From: JANPCX01 sp046049865
Lineage (GTDB): Bacteria > Pseudomonadota > Gammaproteobacteria > Burkholderiales > Burkholderiaceae_C
Direction: 5' to 3'
Length of the DNA stretch: 64,000 nt
Assembly (NCBI GenBank): GCA_046049865.1
Contig: JBJOQO010000009.1
Coordinates: 5,366-69,365, forward strand
A model generated the notes under the pieces. The model had not been told where the DNA came from. It did not search any database and saw only the letters and a program-made list of their open reading frames with translations. Of this stretch, positions 14,602 through 24,780 are shown one piece after another. Position numbers and translations under genes: made by a program. Every line of letters starts with the position of its first letter. Within the stretch, counting starts at the first letter, position 1.

Positions 14602-17370
14602 TCAACCAAACACCGCGTGCCACAAGGCCAATATGTGGCCGCGCTCTAACGCAAGAACCTCGGGCCCTACTTGGGTTGGTTTTTCGTCCAACCTGGCCTT
14701 GTGCTGGGCCCGGCGCAATTCGCGGTAGGCGTCGGCTGCCTGACTGCCGATGCCTGCGGGCAGCAAGCCGCAGCGCTCGCTCGTGCGCAGCAGGGCTATG
14801 TTGCCGGCATTGGCCAGCAGGTCTGCATGTTGCTGCGCATGGGCCAGCACCAAAAACTGCACGCAGAATTCCGCGTCCATCATCCCGCCCGGGCTGTGTT
14901 TGACGTCGAAGAGTTCGCTCTTGATCGGATGGGCGGCACGAACTTTTTCGCGCATGGATTGAATCTCAAAGCGCAGCTGCGCCTCGTCACGCGGCGCACA
15001 CAAGACGCTGCGCCTGACGGACTCAAACCGTTCACCCAAACTTTTCGCACCAGCACACAACCTGGCGCGGCTCAAGGCTTGGTGTTCCCATGTCCAGGCG
15101 GTGTTGCTGCCCCGGCCTGTTTGGTAGTTCTCAAACGAAGCAATGGATGTGACCAACAGGCCCGAGTTGCCATTGGGGCGCAGCGCGGTGTCAATGTCAA
15201 ACAACTCGCCGGCCGAGGTGCGAACAGTGAGCCAGGTGATGAGCTTGCGCACGAAGGCACCATAGACCTCGGCCACATGGTCGGGGTCATCTTCACCGCT
15301 GTCGTCGTAGACAAAAACCACGTCGAGGTCGCTGCCATAACCCAACTCTTTGCCACCCAATTTGCCATAGGCGATGACGGCGAATTGCGGGTCGCTGCGG
15401 TGCGCTTGTTTGAGGTGGCTCCAAGTCCACTCCAGCGTGCAGTCCAAGGTGGCATCTGCCAAGGCAGACAGGTCGTCAGCGACTTGCTCTACCGAGATGT
15501 GGCCTTCCACGTCGCGTACCAAGGTGCGAAAGAGTTCGGCATGGTGGGCTCGGCGCAGGGTGTCAATCAGCGACTCCTCGTGCGCCTCGCCGCTGCGCTG
15601 CCACGCGCGGTGGCGCTCTTGAAGTTCAGCGGTGAATTCGGCCGCCACAAAACGGCTGTGGAGCAAGCGCTCGTCGGCGAGCTCATCCACCACGCCCGGA
15701 TGGCGCATGAGGTAGCGCATGGGCCAACGTGCCATCCCAAGCAAGTGCAGCAGGCGATGCTGTACCTCGGGCCGCTCCACCAGCAGCGCCAAGTAGTTCT
15801 CGCGCCGCAGCAGCGGCTCCAGCCAATCGATGAATCGAACGGCGGCGTCCGTGTCGCAGCGACCTTCGCTGATCGCTTGCGCCGATCGCCCAATCAGTGT
15901 CGCCAGACGCATCTTGCTTTCGTCACGCAGCGACTGGATGCGGCTTTGTTCGGCCCATGCTTGCACCCGTTGACTCAAACCCGGCGGCAGTCGTTCGATG
16001 AACTCGTCGCTGTCGACGGGGACGGGTGGCAGGCCGCAGCCTTTGCCCTTGCATGCGCCAGCAGCAGGGCCTGCTTGGCCCACGCTGAGCAGGGCGTCGA
16101 ATTCCATGGCGACAAACTCGCGCACCTCGCCGAGTTTGTCCAGCAATTCGCAGGTGTCTGCTTTGCAAGGCAGATCAAGGCTCAGTGCGATCCAGCGCAA
16201 ATCCGAATCGTCGGTGGGCAACAAGTGGGTTTGTTGGTCATCCAAAAACTGAATGCGGTGTTCCAGGCGACGCAGGAACACGTAGGCGTCGGCCAGTTTG
16301 TGTGCCTGCTCCGGGCTCATCAAGCCACCGGCTGCGAGTTTGTCCAGTGCCTTGAGTGTGGAGCGCGTGCGTATCTCCGGAAACTGCCCGCCGCGCACCA
16401 CCAGCAGCAGTTGAACGATGAATTCAATTTCGCGGATGCCCCCGCGAGACAGCTTCACGTCGTTGGCCCGCTCGGGGCGTCCCGCAGCGCGGCGCTGGGC
16501 TTCGTCGCGCACTTTGCGGTGCAGTTGGCGCAATCCTTCAAACACGCCGTAGTCGAGGTAGCGGCGGTAGACGAAGGCGGTGATCAAGGGGCGCATGGGC
16601 AAGGCCCTGCCGCTGGTGACGCTCTCGCGCGGTGCCACCACGCGGCTTTTCAGCCAAGCAAAACGTTCCCACTCGCGACCTTGAACCTCCAGGTACTCCT
16701 CCAGCATGGCCATGCTGACGGCCGCAGGGCCAGAGTTACCGTTGGGACGCAGTGCCAAGTCCACCCGAAACACTTGCCCGTCTTCGGTGGTTTCGCCGAT
16801 CAGTGCATACAGTTGTTTGGCGACCAGCGCAAAGTACTCGTGGGCGGTGATGGGGTTCGCGCCATCGGTCTGACCATCTTCTTCGTAGACATAAATCAGG
16901 TCGATGTCGGATGAGACGTTGAGCTCGCGGGCGCCGAGTTTGCCCATGCCGACCACCCAAAAATCGATGCGTTCGCCCGCCGCGTTGCGTGGCACGCCGT
17001 GTTTCGCGTCCAGGTTTTGGCGCGCGTATTGCAGGGCCAAGTCCAGGGTGGTTTCGGCCAATTCCGTCATGGCCAAGGTGATGTCCTGCATCACCGTACC
17101 GTGTTCAATGTCCAGTACCGCCAAACGCTCCAGCACCAGGTGGCGGGTGATGCGCAAGCTGCTGGCAAGGGTTTGTCCTTGCGCCAGCAGGGCATGGACT
17201 GCCGCGTGCACGTCGCCCGCGCGCGGAATCGCACCACCAGACAGCGGCAGGTGGTTCAACAAGGCCAGTTCATTCACGTAACGACGGCGAATGCGCTGCA
17301 CATAGCGGCTGTGGGTGGCTAACGCACCTGCGGGCTGATTGACTGAGGAGGTGGAACCGATGTTGTCCAT
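14602..17370 (-). CDS. glnE: Glutamine synthetase adenylyltransferase/adenylyl-removing enzyme
   Basis: This 922-residue bifunctional enzyme attaches AMP to and removes it from glutamine synthetase under PII control. It has two nucleotidyltransferase domains: the N-terminal one with SSDIDLIYVYEEDG (about residue 160; removal activity) and the C-terminal one with GYGSDLDVVFVYDD (about residue 680; transfer activity). Both keep their paired Asp residues. Linker and regulatory helices lie between them. Length is close to the E. coli enzyme. It is transcribed divergently from yhdP with about 100 bp between the starts. Confidence 0.96.
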   Translation of the reverse strand: MDNIGSTSSVNQPAGALATHSRYVQRIRRRYVNELALLNHLPLSGGAIPRAGDVHAAVHALLAQGQTLASSLRITRHLVLERLAVLDIEHGTVMQDITLAMTELAETTLDLALQYARQNLDAKHGVPRNAAGERIDFWVVGMGKLGARELNVSSDIDLIYVYEEDGQTDGANPITAHEYFALVAKQLYALIGETTEDGQVFRVDLALRPNGNSGPAAVSMAMLEEYLEVQGREWERFAWLKSRVVAPRESVTSGRALPMRPLITAFVYRRYLDYGVFEGLRQLHRKVRDEAQRRAAGRPERANDVKLSRGGIREIEFIVQLLLVVRGGQFPEIRTRSTLKALDKLAAGGLMSPEQAHKLADAYVFLRRLEHRIQFLDDQQTHLLPTDDSDLRWIALSLDLPCKADTCELLDKLGEVREFVAMEFDALLSVGQAGPAAGACKGKGCGLPPVPVDSDEFIERLPPGLSQRVQAWAEQSRIQSLRDESKMRLATLIGRSAQAISEGRCDTDAAVRFIDWLEPLLRRENYLALLVERPEVQHRLLHLLGMARWPMRYLMRHPGVVDELADERLLHSRFVAAEFTAELQERHRAWQRSGEAHEESLIDTLRRAHHAELFRTLVRDVEGHISVEQVADDLSALADATLDCTLEWTWSHLKQAHRSDPQFAVIAYGKLGGKELGYGSDLDVVFVYDDSGEDDPDHVAEVYGAFVRKLITWLTVRTSAGELFDIDTALRPNGNSGLLVTSIASFENYQTGRGSNTAWTWEHQALSRARLCAGAKSLGERFESVRRSVLCAPRDEAQLRFEIQSMREKVRAAHPIKSELFDVKHSPGGMMDAEFCVQFLVLAHAQQHADLLANAGNIALLRTSERCGLLPAGIGSQAADAYRELRRAQHKARLDEKPTQVGPEVLALERGHILALWHAVFG

Positions 17371-17470
17371 GGCGGTCTACACCGGGGAGGGTGCGGCCAA
17401 ACTGTCACCCCCTGTGCTAGATTGCCCGCCAGGCCATCCGACGGGTGGTCGTTTTTGTATCGCTGTTTTC

Positions 17471-20400
17471 ATGTCATCCCTCCCGTCGGCCCCCAAAGTT
17501 TTCTTGTCGCGTCGCTGGCGCTGGGCTGGTTGGTGGCCGCCTCTGCGCCATGCTTTGCGCTGGTTTGTTCGGCTGGGTTTGGGTGTGATTGCGGCCGTGT
17601 GGGGCCTGCTGTTGTTGGCCTGGTTGTCCCTGCACTGGGTGATTCTGCCCCATCTGGAGCAATGGCGCGGTACTCTGGAAACCCATGCCTCGAAGGCATT
17701 AGGGGTATCTGTCAAGTTGGGCCGCATTCAAGTTCGCTCCAGCGGTTGGGTGCCCACGGTCGAACTACAGCAGGTGCAGTTGCTCGACTCGGATGGCCGA
17801 GTGGCGCTGACGCTGCCGCTGGTGACTGCAGCCGTATCACCACAATCACTGTTGCACTTGGATCTGCGCTTCGATCAGCTCATCATTGACGGCGCGCAAA
17901 TGGAGGTGCGTCGTAACCCACAGGGCCATGTATTCATCGCCGGTTTGGATCCACGGCTTGCAAAAAACGATGGTCACGCGGCAATGGACTGGCTGTTTAA
18001 GCAGCACGAAGTGGTGATACGCGGTGGCACCGTGCAATGGGTGGATGAGTTACGCGACGCACCACCACTGGCGCTGACCGATGTTCAGCTGGTGGTGCGC
18101 AACAGTTTGCGTCGCCACCAGATTCGTTTCGACGCCACACCGCCTGCATCCTGGGGCCAGCGTTTCTCGTTGCGCGGCCGGTTCACACAGCCCCTGTTGG
18201 CGCGTCCTGGGGACTGGCGGCGCTGGACTGGATCGGGTCACATGGATATGCCGCAGGCCGACATCAGCGAGTTGCGCCGCTACGTGGCCCTTCCCTTTGA
18301 GATCCAAGAAGGCCAAGGGGGTCTGCGTGCGTGGGCGCAGCTCAAATCCGGTGCTTTAGAGTCCGCCACGCTTGATTTGGCATTGCGTACCGTGGAGGCG
18401 CGATTGGCCCCGGGTTTAGAGCCCTTGCGCCTGGAGCAGGTGGCCGGGCGTTTGATTGGAAAGCGACATAGCCGCGCCACCGCCAGTTTCCCGAACAACG
18501 TGGGCCAGCAAGAGCTGGAATTGGCCGGCAAGGGCTTGAGCTTTGCAACCCATGATGGCTTGGTTTGGCCGAGCAGCGATTTTTCTTTCAAGGTACAGCA
18601 ACGCACGTTGTCCGATGGACAAGTGGTGGTCATGGGCGGGGAACTCCGTGCGCCACAAATCAACCTCGGCGTCTTGGCGGACATTGGCAGCCGCTTGCCC
18701 GTGGGCAGTGCGGTCAACAAACTCTTGCAAGAGGCCCAACCGCAAGGCGAGATGACGGGCCTGATGTTGAGCTGGCAGGGTCCGCTGGACGCGCCGACTA
18801 CCTACCAAGCACGCGCCCGTGTCACTGGCTTGTCGTTGGTGGAAAAACCGTCCCCTGAAGAACAAGGTGTGGGGCGGCCGGGCATTGTCGGGGCCAACGT
18901 GGACGTCGAAGCGACACAGGCGGGGGGTAGCAGCAAAGTAACGCTGGACGGAGGGCGTTTGCTTTTGCCTGGTGTGTTCAGCGATCCCGTGCTGGCATTC
19001 GATCAGTTTTCTGCCAATGTGCAGTGGCGCGTGGACAAGGTGCCGTCGGGCCTGCCTCAGGTCATCGTCAAATGGAATCAAGTTCGTTTTGCCAACGCGG
19101 ACATGCAAGGTGAGGTGTCCGGCCAGTGGCGAACGGGCGAGGGCCTCGCGCGAATGGCTGATTCCAGCAGTGCTGCGATGGTGCCAGTGGAGGTGCGTGG
19201 CAAAGGACAGCGCTTGCCGGGCCACTTGCTTCTTGATGGTCGATTGACGCGTGGCGACGCCGCCAAAATCAGCCGCTACCTGCCTCAAAAAATTCCCGAA
19301 AAGACACGTGATTACTTACGACGCGCATTAAATCGAGGGCGAATTTCCGAGGCCACTGTGCGGGTGCAAGGGGATTTGGCAGACTTTCCATTTGTCCACG
19401 CAAAAAACAAGAACGAAGGCGAGTTTCGGTTTGCGGGCAGAGTTCAAGGCGCGACGTTTGCCTACGTGCCCGACATTCCGGAACGCGACGACGCACCTGC
19501 ATGGACCTCTCCGTGGCCTGCATTGACCGATATCCAGGGCGATGTGGTCATCGACCGCGACCAGCTCGATATTCGCAATGCGCAGGCCAAGGTGATGGGT
19601 GTGTCGCTGAACAAGGTCAACGGTGAAATCCGCGACCTCGGTCAGAAAGGAAAGACCAGCGTTCGAATTGACGGCCAGGGCCGCGGCGAGTTGGCCAAGA
19701 TGTTGAATTTTGTTAACACCTCGCCCGTCGGCAAGTGGATCGGGCAGTCCTTGGTCGGTGCCAGTGCCAGCGGAAACGGCGACCTGAACTTACGTTTGAA
19801 CTTGCCTATTTTTGATTTGCCCGCCTCTACGGTGCAAGGCAGCGTCGATTTGCTTGGCAACGACATTCGCTTGCGCGCTGACTTACCCTTGTTTGTGGCG
19901 GCGCGCGGCCGGGTGGCCTTCTCCAACCAAGGGTTCTCGCTGCCAGGGGGAATCGCCACGCAAGCGCTCGGTGGTGAATTGATGGTGACGGGTGGCACTC
20001 AAAGCGATCGCAGCGTGCGATTGTCAGGTGCGGGCTTGGTCACAGCCGAAGGGTTGCAGCGCACCACCGAGCTGGGAACACTTGCGCGTTGGGCCAACCA
20101 CTTTGGTGGACAAACCCGGTACCAGTTGGATTTGGCTTTGGCGGGTGGGCGCAGTGAGATTGATTTACGCAGCGACCTCGTGGGGTGGTCGTCGCTGTTG
20201 CCCGCACCTCTGCGCAAGGCGGCCCCCGCGAGTTGGCCGATGCGTGTTCAAACCCGTTGGTCTGAGGAAACGCCGAGCGCATCGACCCGCACCGAGACTG
20301 TCAAAGTAGAGGTGGGTAACGCACTGCAAGCCTTTTACAGCCGCGAATGGCCGACGGGTGTTGGTCAAGGTCCGGCGAGGGTATTACGCGGTGCTGTCGG

Positions 20401-21769
20401 ATTGGGCATGGCCGTGCCAGCACTTCCAAGCGCGGGCGTGGTGGCACAAGCCGCGCTGCAAAAGCTTGATGCTGACGAGTGGGCTGCCGTTTTGCAGCCC
20501 TCTGAACGCACGCCAACCGCCGCCGATATGGATCTGATGGCCGCCTATGCGCCAACGCAGTGGCGCGTGCGGGCAGATGAAATTCAATCCAGTGGTTTAC
20601 GTTTGAATGACGTGGAGGTCAGCGCCTTGTGGGAGCGTGGTGAGTGGCGTGGGGTCTTGAACTCGCAGCAAGCCAAAGGGCAACTGGCATGGCGCCCAGC
20701 GACGGCCTTGCAGGCAGGTCGTCTGTATGCACGGCTGTCCCGCTTGTCGCTGGCCGCAACACACCCAGTCCTGCACGCGGGTGCTGCACCGCCGTCAGGT
20801 GTATCCAAGAGTACCGTGCCGGCATTGGACGTGGTGGTGGACGACTTCGAGCTGCGTGGCAAAAAACTGGGCCGTTTGGAAGTGGAAGCCGTCAACGCCG
20901 CGAGCGCTGTACGTGGTGGGTTTGACTGGAAGTTGCAGCGTTTGGACTTGACCACGCCCGAGGCTCGGTTGTCGGCGACGGGGCAGTGGTCGGCAGTGAA
21001 CCAGGTTCAAAGTGGCTCCAACAACGCAGTGCCGCCGTCCGCGCGACAAACCGAGTTGGATTTCACACTCACCGTCAGCGACGCTGGCGCATTGCTGGAA
21101 CGTTTGGGGCAACCCCAAGCGGTACGTGGTGGCAAGGGCGAGTTGGTCGGGCAGTTGCGTTGGAGCGATTCCCCGCTGAACCCCGATCCACTGAGCATGA
21201 GTGGGCAAATGAAGGTGGACATCGGCGCAGGCCAATTCTTACGGCAAGGCCCGGGCGCTGCGCGACTGTTGGGTGTGCTGAGCTTGCAGTCCTTACCGCG
21301 GCGCTTATTGCTTGATTTTCGGGATGTGTTTCAAGAAGGGTTTGTTTTTGACAGCGTGACGGGCGATGTTGACATGCGACAAGGCGTGGCCTTCACCAAC
21401 AACCTGCGCATGCGCGGTGTGCAAGCGGTGGTCTTGATGGAAGGCCAAGCCAGTTTGCAAAACGAAACCCAGGATCTGCGTGTTTTTGTAGTGCCTGAGA
21501 TCAACGCTGGCACAGCATCCCTGGCTTATGCAGTGATCAACCCGGCGTTGGGCTTGGGTACTTTCTTGGCGCAAATGTTTCTGCGCAAACCCTTGGCCGA
21601 AGCCAATACACGCGAGTTCCGGGTGACAGGTCCGTGGGCCGATCCCAAAGTGGAGCGCGTGCAAAGATCGCTTGTGTCAGTGGATGGTGCGGCAGACAGC
21701 GCATCATCCGTGCCCAACACAGTCCCCGTTCCTGCGCCGCCTCGTGCGGCTCCGACCACCAAACCCTAA
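17471..21769 (+). CDS. yhdP: YhdP family AsmA-like phospholipid transport protein
   Basis: This very long protein (about 1432 residues) has one N-terminal membrane helix (VRLGLGVIAAVWGLLLLAWL) and a huge periplasmic beta-rich region. It ends in a conserved block (NPALGLGTFLAQMFLRKPL, then EFRVTGPWADPKVERV) and a Pro-rich tail. YhdP, TamB and YdbH are thought to bridge the periplasm and carry phospholipids to the outer membrane. The frame is open back to 17339, overlapping glnE. The ATG at 17471 is chosen because a basic segment and the membrane helix follow it. The nitrilase-family gene follows 13 bases after its stop. Confidence 0.9.
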   Translation: MSSLPSAPKVFLSRRWRWAGWWPPLRHALRWFVRLGLGVIAAVWGLLLLAWLSLHWVILPHLEQWRGTLETHASKALGVSVKLGRIQVRSSGWVPTVELQQVQLLDSDGRVALTLPLVTAAVSPQSLLHLDLRFDQLIIDGAQMEVRRNPQGHVFIAGLDPRLAKNDGHAAMDWLFKQHEVVIRGGTVQWVDELRDAPPLALTDVQLVVRNSLRRHQIRFDATPPASWGQRFSLRGRFTQPLLARPGDWRRWTGSGHMDMPQADISELRRYVALPFEIQEGQGGLRAWAQLKSGALESATLDLALRTVEARLAPGLEPLRLEQVAGRLIGKRHSRATASFPNNVGQQELELAGKGLSFATHDGLVWPSSDFSFKVQQRTLSDGQVVVMGGELRAPQINLGVLADIGSRLPVGSAVNKLLQEAQPQGEMTGLMLSWQGPLDAPTTYQARARVTGLSLVEKPSPEEQGVGRPGIVGANVDVEATQAGGSSKVTLDGGRLLLPGVFSDPVLAFDQFSANVQWRVDKVPSGLPQVIVKWNQVRFANADMQGEVSGQWRTGEGLARMADSSSAAMVPVEVRGKGQRLPGHLLLDGRLTRGDAAKISRYLPQKIPEKTRDYLRRALNRGRISEATVRVQGDLADFPFVHAKNKNEGEFRFAGRVQGATFAYVPDIPERDDAPAWTSPWPALTDIQGDVVIDRDQLDIRNAQAKVMGVSLNKVNGEIRDLGQKGKTSVRIDGQGRGELAKMLNFVNTSPVGKWIGQSLVGASASGNGDLNLRLNLPIFDLPASTVQGSVDLLGNDIRLRADLPLFVAARGRVAFSNQGFSLPGGIATQALGGELMVTGGTQSDRSVRLSGAGLVTAEGLQRTTELGTLARWANHFGGQTRYQLDLALAGGRSEIDLRSDLVGWSSLLPAPLRKAAPASWPMRVQTRWSEETPSASTRTETVKVEVGNALQAFYSREWPTGVGQGPARVLRGAVGLGMAVPALPSAGVVAQAALQKLDADEWAAVLQPSERTPTAADMDLMAAYAPTQWRVRADEIQSSGLRLNDVEVSALWERGEWRGVLNSQQAKGQLAWRPATALQAGRLYARLSRLSLAATHPVLHAGAAPPSGVSKSTVPALDVVVDDFELRGKKLGRLEVEAVNAASAVRGGFDWKLQRLDLTTPEARLSATGQWSAVNQVQSGSNNAVPPSARQTELDFTLTVSDAGALLERLGQPQAVRGGKGELVGQLRWSDSPLNPDPLSMSGQMKVDIGAGQFLRQGPGAARLLGVLSLQSLPRRLLLDFRDVFQEGFVFDSVTGDVDMRQGVAFTNNLRMRGVQAVVLMEGQASLQNETQDLRVFVVPEINAGTASLAYAVINPALGLGTFLAQMFLRKPLAEANTREFRVTGPWADPKVERVQRSLVSVDGAADSASSVPNTVPVPAPPRAAPTTKP

Positions 21770-21782
21770 CCCCGAGAGCGCC

Positions 21783-22622
21783 ATGCGAATCGCCGCCCTG
21801 CAAATGATCTCTGGTGCTGATGTGCAAGCCAATTTGGACCGCGCTGCCGCATTGATTCAAGAAGCCGCCTCCCAGGGTGCAACCATGGTGGCCTTGCCCG
21901 AGTACTTTTGTTTCATGGGTGCCAACGACCGCGACAAACTGGCCATTGCAGAAGCCGCTGTGCCCATCGGTGCGAGGCCAGGTGTTCAAAGCCCGCTTCA
22001 GCACAAGTTGTCGGAACTTTCAGAGCGTTTTGGGGTGTGGATTCTGGGCGGCACCGTGCCCATCGCTGGCAGCGATGCCGACCATGTCTACAACGCCAGC
22101 ATCGTGTTTTCCGCGACGGGCCATGTGGCCGCGCGCTACGACAAGATGCACCTCTTTTGTTTTGACAATGGCCGCGAACGTTACGACGAAGGGCAGGTGC
22201 TGCAAGCCGGGCAAACGCCCGTGGCCTGTGACATGTCTATCCAGGGGATTGATTGGCGTTTGGGCCTGAGCGTCTGCTACGACCTGCGTTTCCCCGAGTT
22301 GTATCGCCACTTGATGAAGCCTCCCTGCGACATCCTGGCCGTGCCTGCTGCCTTCACCTACACCACCGGCCAAGCGCATTGGGAGTTGTTGCTGCGCGCT
22401 CGCGCGGTCGAAAACCAGTGTTATGTCATTGCGCCGGCACAGGGCGGTCGCCACGACAACGGCCGCCGCACCTGGGGCCACAGCATGGTGATCGATCCTT
22501 GGGGCGAGGTGCTGGCGGTTTTGCCCGAAGGCGAGGGCGTGGTCATGGCTGAGGTGAATTCTGAGCGTTTGGCGCAGGTGCGCGAGCAGTTGCCGGCGCT
22601 CACCCACCGACGTGCCCTTTGA
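21783..22622 (+). CDS. Nitrilase-superfamily amidase (Nit/deaminated glutathione amidase type)
   Basis: This 279-residue cytosolic hydrolase has the complete Glu-Lys-Cys triad: Glu in VALPEYFCF (about residue 40), Lys in YDKMHLFC (about 122) and Cys in SVCYDLRFPELYR (about 163). The sequence around the Cys and the GHSMVIDPWGEV block match the Nit1/Nit2 branch, whose members hydrolyse deaminated glutathione, a side product of transaminases. The ATG at 21783 is 13 bp after the yhdP stop, so the two are cotranscribed; longer in-frame starts would overlap yhdP. Confidence 0.9.
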   Translation: MRIAALQMISGADVQANLDRAAALIQEAASQGATMVALPEYFCFMGANDRDKLAIAEAAVPIGARPGVQSPLQHKLSELSERFGVWILGGTVPIAGSDADHVYNASIVFSATGHVAARYDKMHLFCFDNGRERYDEGQVLQAGQTPVACDMSIQGIDWRLGLSVCYDLRFPELYRHLMKPPCDILAVPAAFTYTTGQAHWELLLRARAVENQCYVIAPAQGGRHDNGRRTWGHSMVIDPWGEVLAVLPEGEGVVMAEVNSERLAQVREQLPALTHRRAL

Positions 22623-22685
22623 GTTGCCGCCCTGGTATCCAAAGGGCAGCGCCTAAAATTCCCTGCTTATCCCAGAAAGCCCGGC

Positions 22686-24191
22686 ATGTCTGACCCCAAA
22701 ACCCTTGATCACACCCCCGACGAAAACCAGCTCATCACCGAGCGCCGAGAAAAACTCGCGGTCATTCGAAAGCGTGGCGTTGCTTTTCCCAACGACTTCA
22801 AACCCACCCACCATGCCCTGGATTTGACGCAGCAGTTTGATGGATTCAGTGCCGAAGAACTGGAGTCCAAAGCGGTCACCGTGTCGCTGGGCGGCCGCAT
22901 GATGCTCAAGCGTGTCATGGGCAAAGCGAGTTTTTGCACCTTACAAGACGGCTCCGGTCGCCTGCAGCTTTTCATCACCAAAGAAGCGGTGGGTGACGAA
23001 CGCTACGAAGCCTTCAAACACTGGGACTTGGGTGACATCCTCGGGGCCCAGGGCACGCTCTTCAAAACCAAAACCGGCGAGCTCTCCGTGCGGGTCAATG
23101 TGCTGCGCTTGCTCACCAAAAGCCTGCGCCCCTTGCCCGACAAATTCCACGGCATGGCCGACCAAGAGCAAAAGTACCGCCAGCGTTATGTGGACCTGAT
23201 CACCGACGAACACGCCCGCGCCCGTTTTGCGGCCCGCAGCAAAGCCGTCAGCGCCATTCGCAGCTTCATGGTGGAACACCAGTTCCTCGAGGTGGAAACG
23301 CCCATGCTGCACCCCATCCCCGGCGGTGCCAATGCCAAACCTTTTATCACCCACCACAACGCGCTGGACCAAGAAATGTTCTTGCGCATTGCGCCCGAGC
23401 TGTACTTGAAGCGCTTGGTGGTGGGCGGCTTTGAGCGCGTGTTCGAGATCAACCGCAACTTCCGCAACGAAGGCATCAGTGTTCGGCACAACCCCGAATT
23501 CACGATGATGGAGTTTTACGCCGCCTACTGGAACCACCATGACCTGATGGACTTCACCGAAACCGTGTTGCGCCATGCGGCCACGGTGGCCACGGGCTCC
23601 GCGGCCATCACCTACAACGGCCAGGCGGTGCATTTGGACCAGCCTTTTGCGCGTTTGTCGGTGCGTGATTCCCTCGTGGCCCACGCAGGCTTGACGGCAG
23701 AGCAGGCCGACGATGCACAAGTCCTGCACGCCAAACTCAAGTCCTTGGGCGAAGACCCCCCTGCCCACTGGAAGCTGCCTGAATTGCAATTTGGCCTTTT
23801 TGAAGCCGTGGTGGAAGAAAAGCTGTGGCAGCCGACTTTCATCATCGACTACCCCGTGGAGGTGTCCCCTTTGGCACGGGCCTCGGACAGCAACCCGGCC
23901 ATCACCGAGCGGTTTGAACTTTTCATCACCGGACGCGAGTACGCCAACGGCTTTTCCGAGCTCAACGACGCAGAAGACCAAGCTGCGCGGTTCCATGCAC
24001 AAGTCGCTAACAAAGACGCTGGCGATGAAGAAGCCATGTTTTACGACGCCGACTTCATTCGCGCCTTGGAATACGGCATGCCACCCACCGGCGGCTGCGG
24101 CATTGGCATCGACCGCTTGATGATGCTGATCACCGACTCGCCCAGCATCCGCGACGTGATTTTGTTTCCTTCGCTGCGCAAAGAAGGCTGA
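22686..24191 (+). CDS. lysS: Lysyl-tRNA synthetase, class II
   Basis: This 501-residue enzyme charges tRNA-Lys. The N-terminal OB-fold anticodon-binding domain contains GRMMLKRVMGKASFCTLQD. The catalytic domain has motif 2 (FEINRNFRNEGISVRHNPEF) and motif 3 (GCGIGIDRLMMLI near the C-terminus). Length and architecture are standard for bacterial LysS. It starts 63 bp after the nitrilase gene and is followed within 4 bp by the PNPOx-like gene. Confidence 0.97.
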   Translation: MSDPKTLDHTPDENQLITERREKLAVIRKRGVAFPNDFKPTHHALDLTQQFDGFSAEELESKAVTVSLGGRMMLKRVMGKASFCTLQDGSGRLQLFITKEAVGDERYEAFKHWDLGDILGAQGTLFKTKTGELSVRVNVLRLLTKSLRPLPDKFHGMADQEQKYRQRYVDLITDEHARARFAARSKAVSAIRSFMVEHQFLEVETPMLHPIPGGANAKPFITHHNALDQEMFLRIAPELYLKRLVVGGFERVFEINRNFRNEGISVRHNPEFTMMEFYAAYWNHHDLMDFTETVLRHAATVATGSAAITYNGQAVHLDQPFARLSVRDSLVAHAGLTAEQADDAQVLHAKLKSLGEDPPAHWKLPELQFGLFEAVVEEKLWQPTFIIDYPVEVSPLARASDSNPAITERFELFITGREYANGFSELNDAEDQAARFHAQVANKDAGDEEAMFYDADFIRALEYGMPPTGGCGIGIDRLMMLITDSPSIRDVILFPSLRKEG

Positions 24192-24195
24192 TGCC

Positions 24196-24780
24196 ATGAA
24201 CCCAGAACGGCTGACCAACTTGGACGCCGTTCTGGCCGAAGTGTGGCGTCAGCTGGCCCTGGCTGCGCACGACAAAACCCATGCTTGGCGGACGCCGGTG
24301 TTGGCCACACGAGATGGCGACGCTGTCGATGCCAGAACCGTGGTGCTGCGCGAAGTGCGCAGCGATGAGCGGGAGGTTTTGTTTTACACCGACCCTCGTG
24401 CCGGCAAAGTACGGCAGTTGCGCGCCCAGCCCCAGGCCGTGTTGGTGTTGTGGTCGCCTGTGCTGGCATGGCAGCTTCGACTGCGTGTGGACTTGGCCCT
24501 TCAAACCCAAGGGCTGGATGTCACCTCGCGCTGGGCCCGGGTCAAAATGTCACCGTCCGCGCAGGACTATTTGTCGCCACTGCCACCAGGCGCTGCGCTG
24601 GAAGGCGTTGCCAGCGATGCCAATCATCCGATCAGCATGCCTGACGCCCATCCCGACACTGATTTGTTTTTTGGCGTGGTCGTCGCGCAGGTGCGAAGTT
24701 TGGATTGGCTAGAACTCAGCGTTCGAGGCCACCGACGGGCGTTTTTTGATGCCCAAGGCGCACGCTGGATTCAACCTTGA
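24196..24780 (+). CDS. Pyridoxamine 5'-phosphate oxidase-like FMN-binding protein
   Basis: This 194-residue protein has a split-barrel flavin-binding fold: DARTVVLREV and LFYTDPRAGKVRQLRA match the FMN phosphate-binding part of the PNPOx family (the Alr4036-type branch). The C-terminal dimer part contains LDWLELSVRGHRRAFF. True PdxH substrate residues are not obvious, so it may be a general FMN oxidoreductase or heme-utilisation type protein. It directly follows lysS, and its stop overlaps the ATG of the DUF3429 gene (TGATG). Confidence 0.8.
   Translation: MNPERLTNLDAVLAEVWRQLALAAHDKTHAWRTPVLATRDGDAVDARTVVLREVRSDEREVLFYTDPRAGKVRQLRAQPQAVLVLWSPVLAWQLRLRVDLALQTQGLDVTSRWARVKMSPSAQDYLSPLPPGAALEGVASDANHPISMPDAHPDTDLFFGVVVAQVRSLDWLELSVRGHRRAFFDAQGARWIQP

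Noticed and set aside
14671..16914. 747-codon plus-strand frame opposite glnE
   Set aside because: It lies wholly antisense to glnE, a recognised gene with both catalytic motifs. Long antisense frames are expected in high-GC codon usage.
22941..24218. 425-codon minus-strand frame opposite lysS
   Set aside because: Fully antisense to lysS and no recognisable domain.
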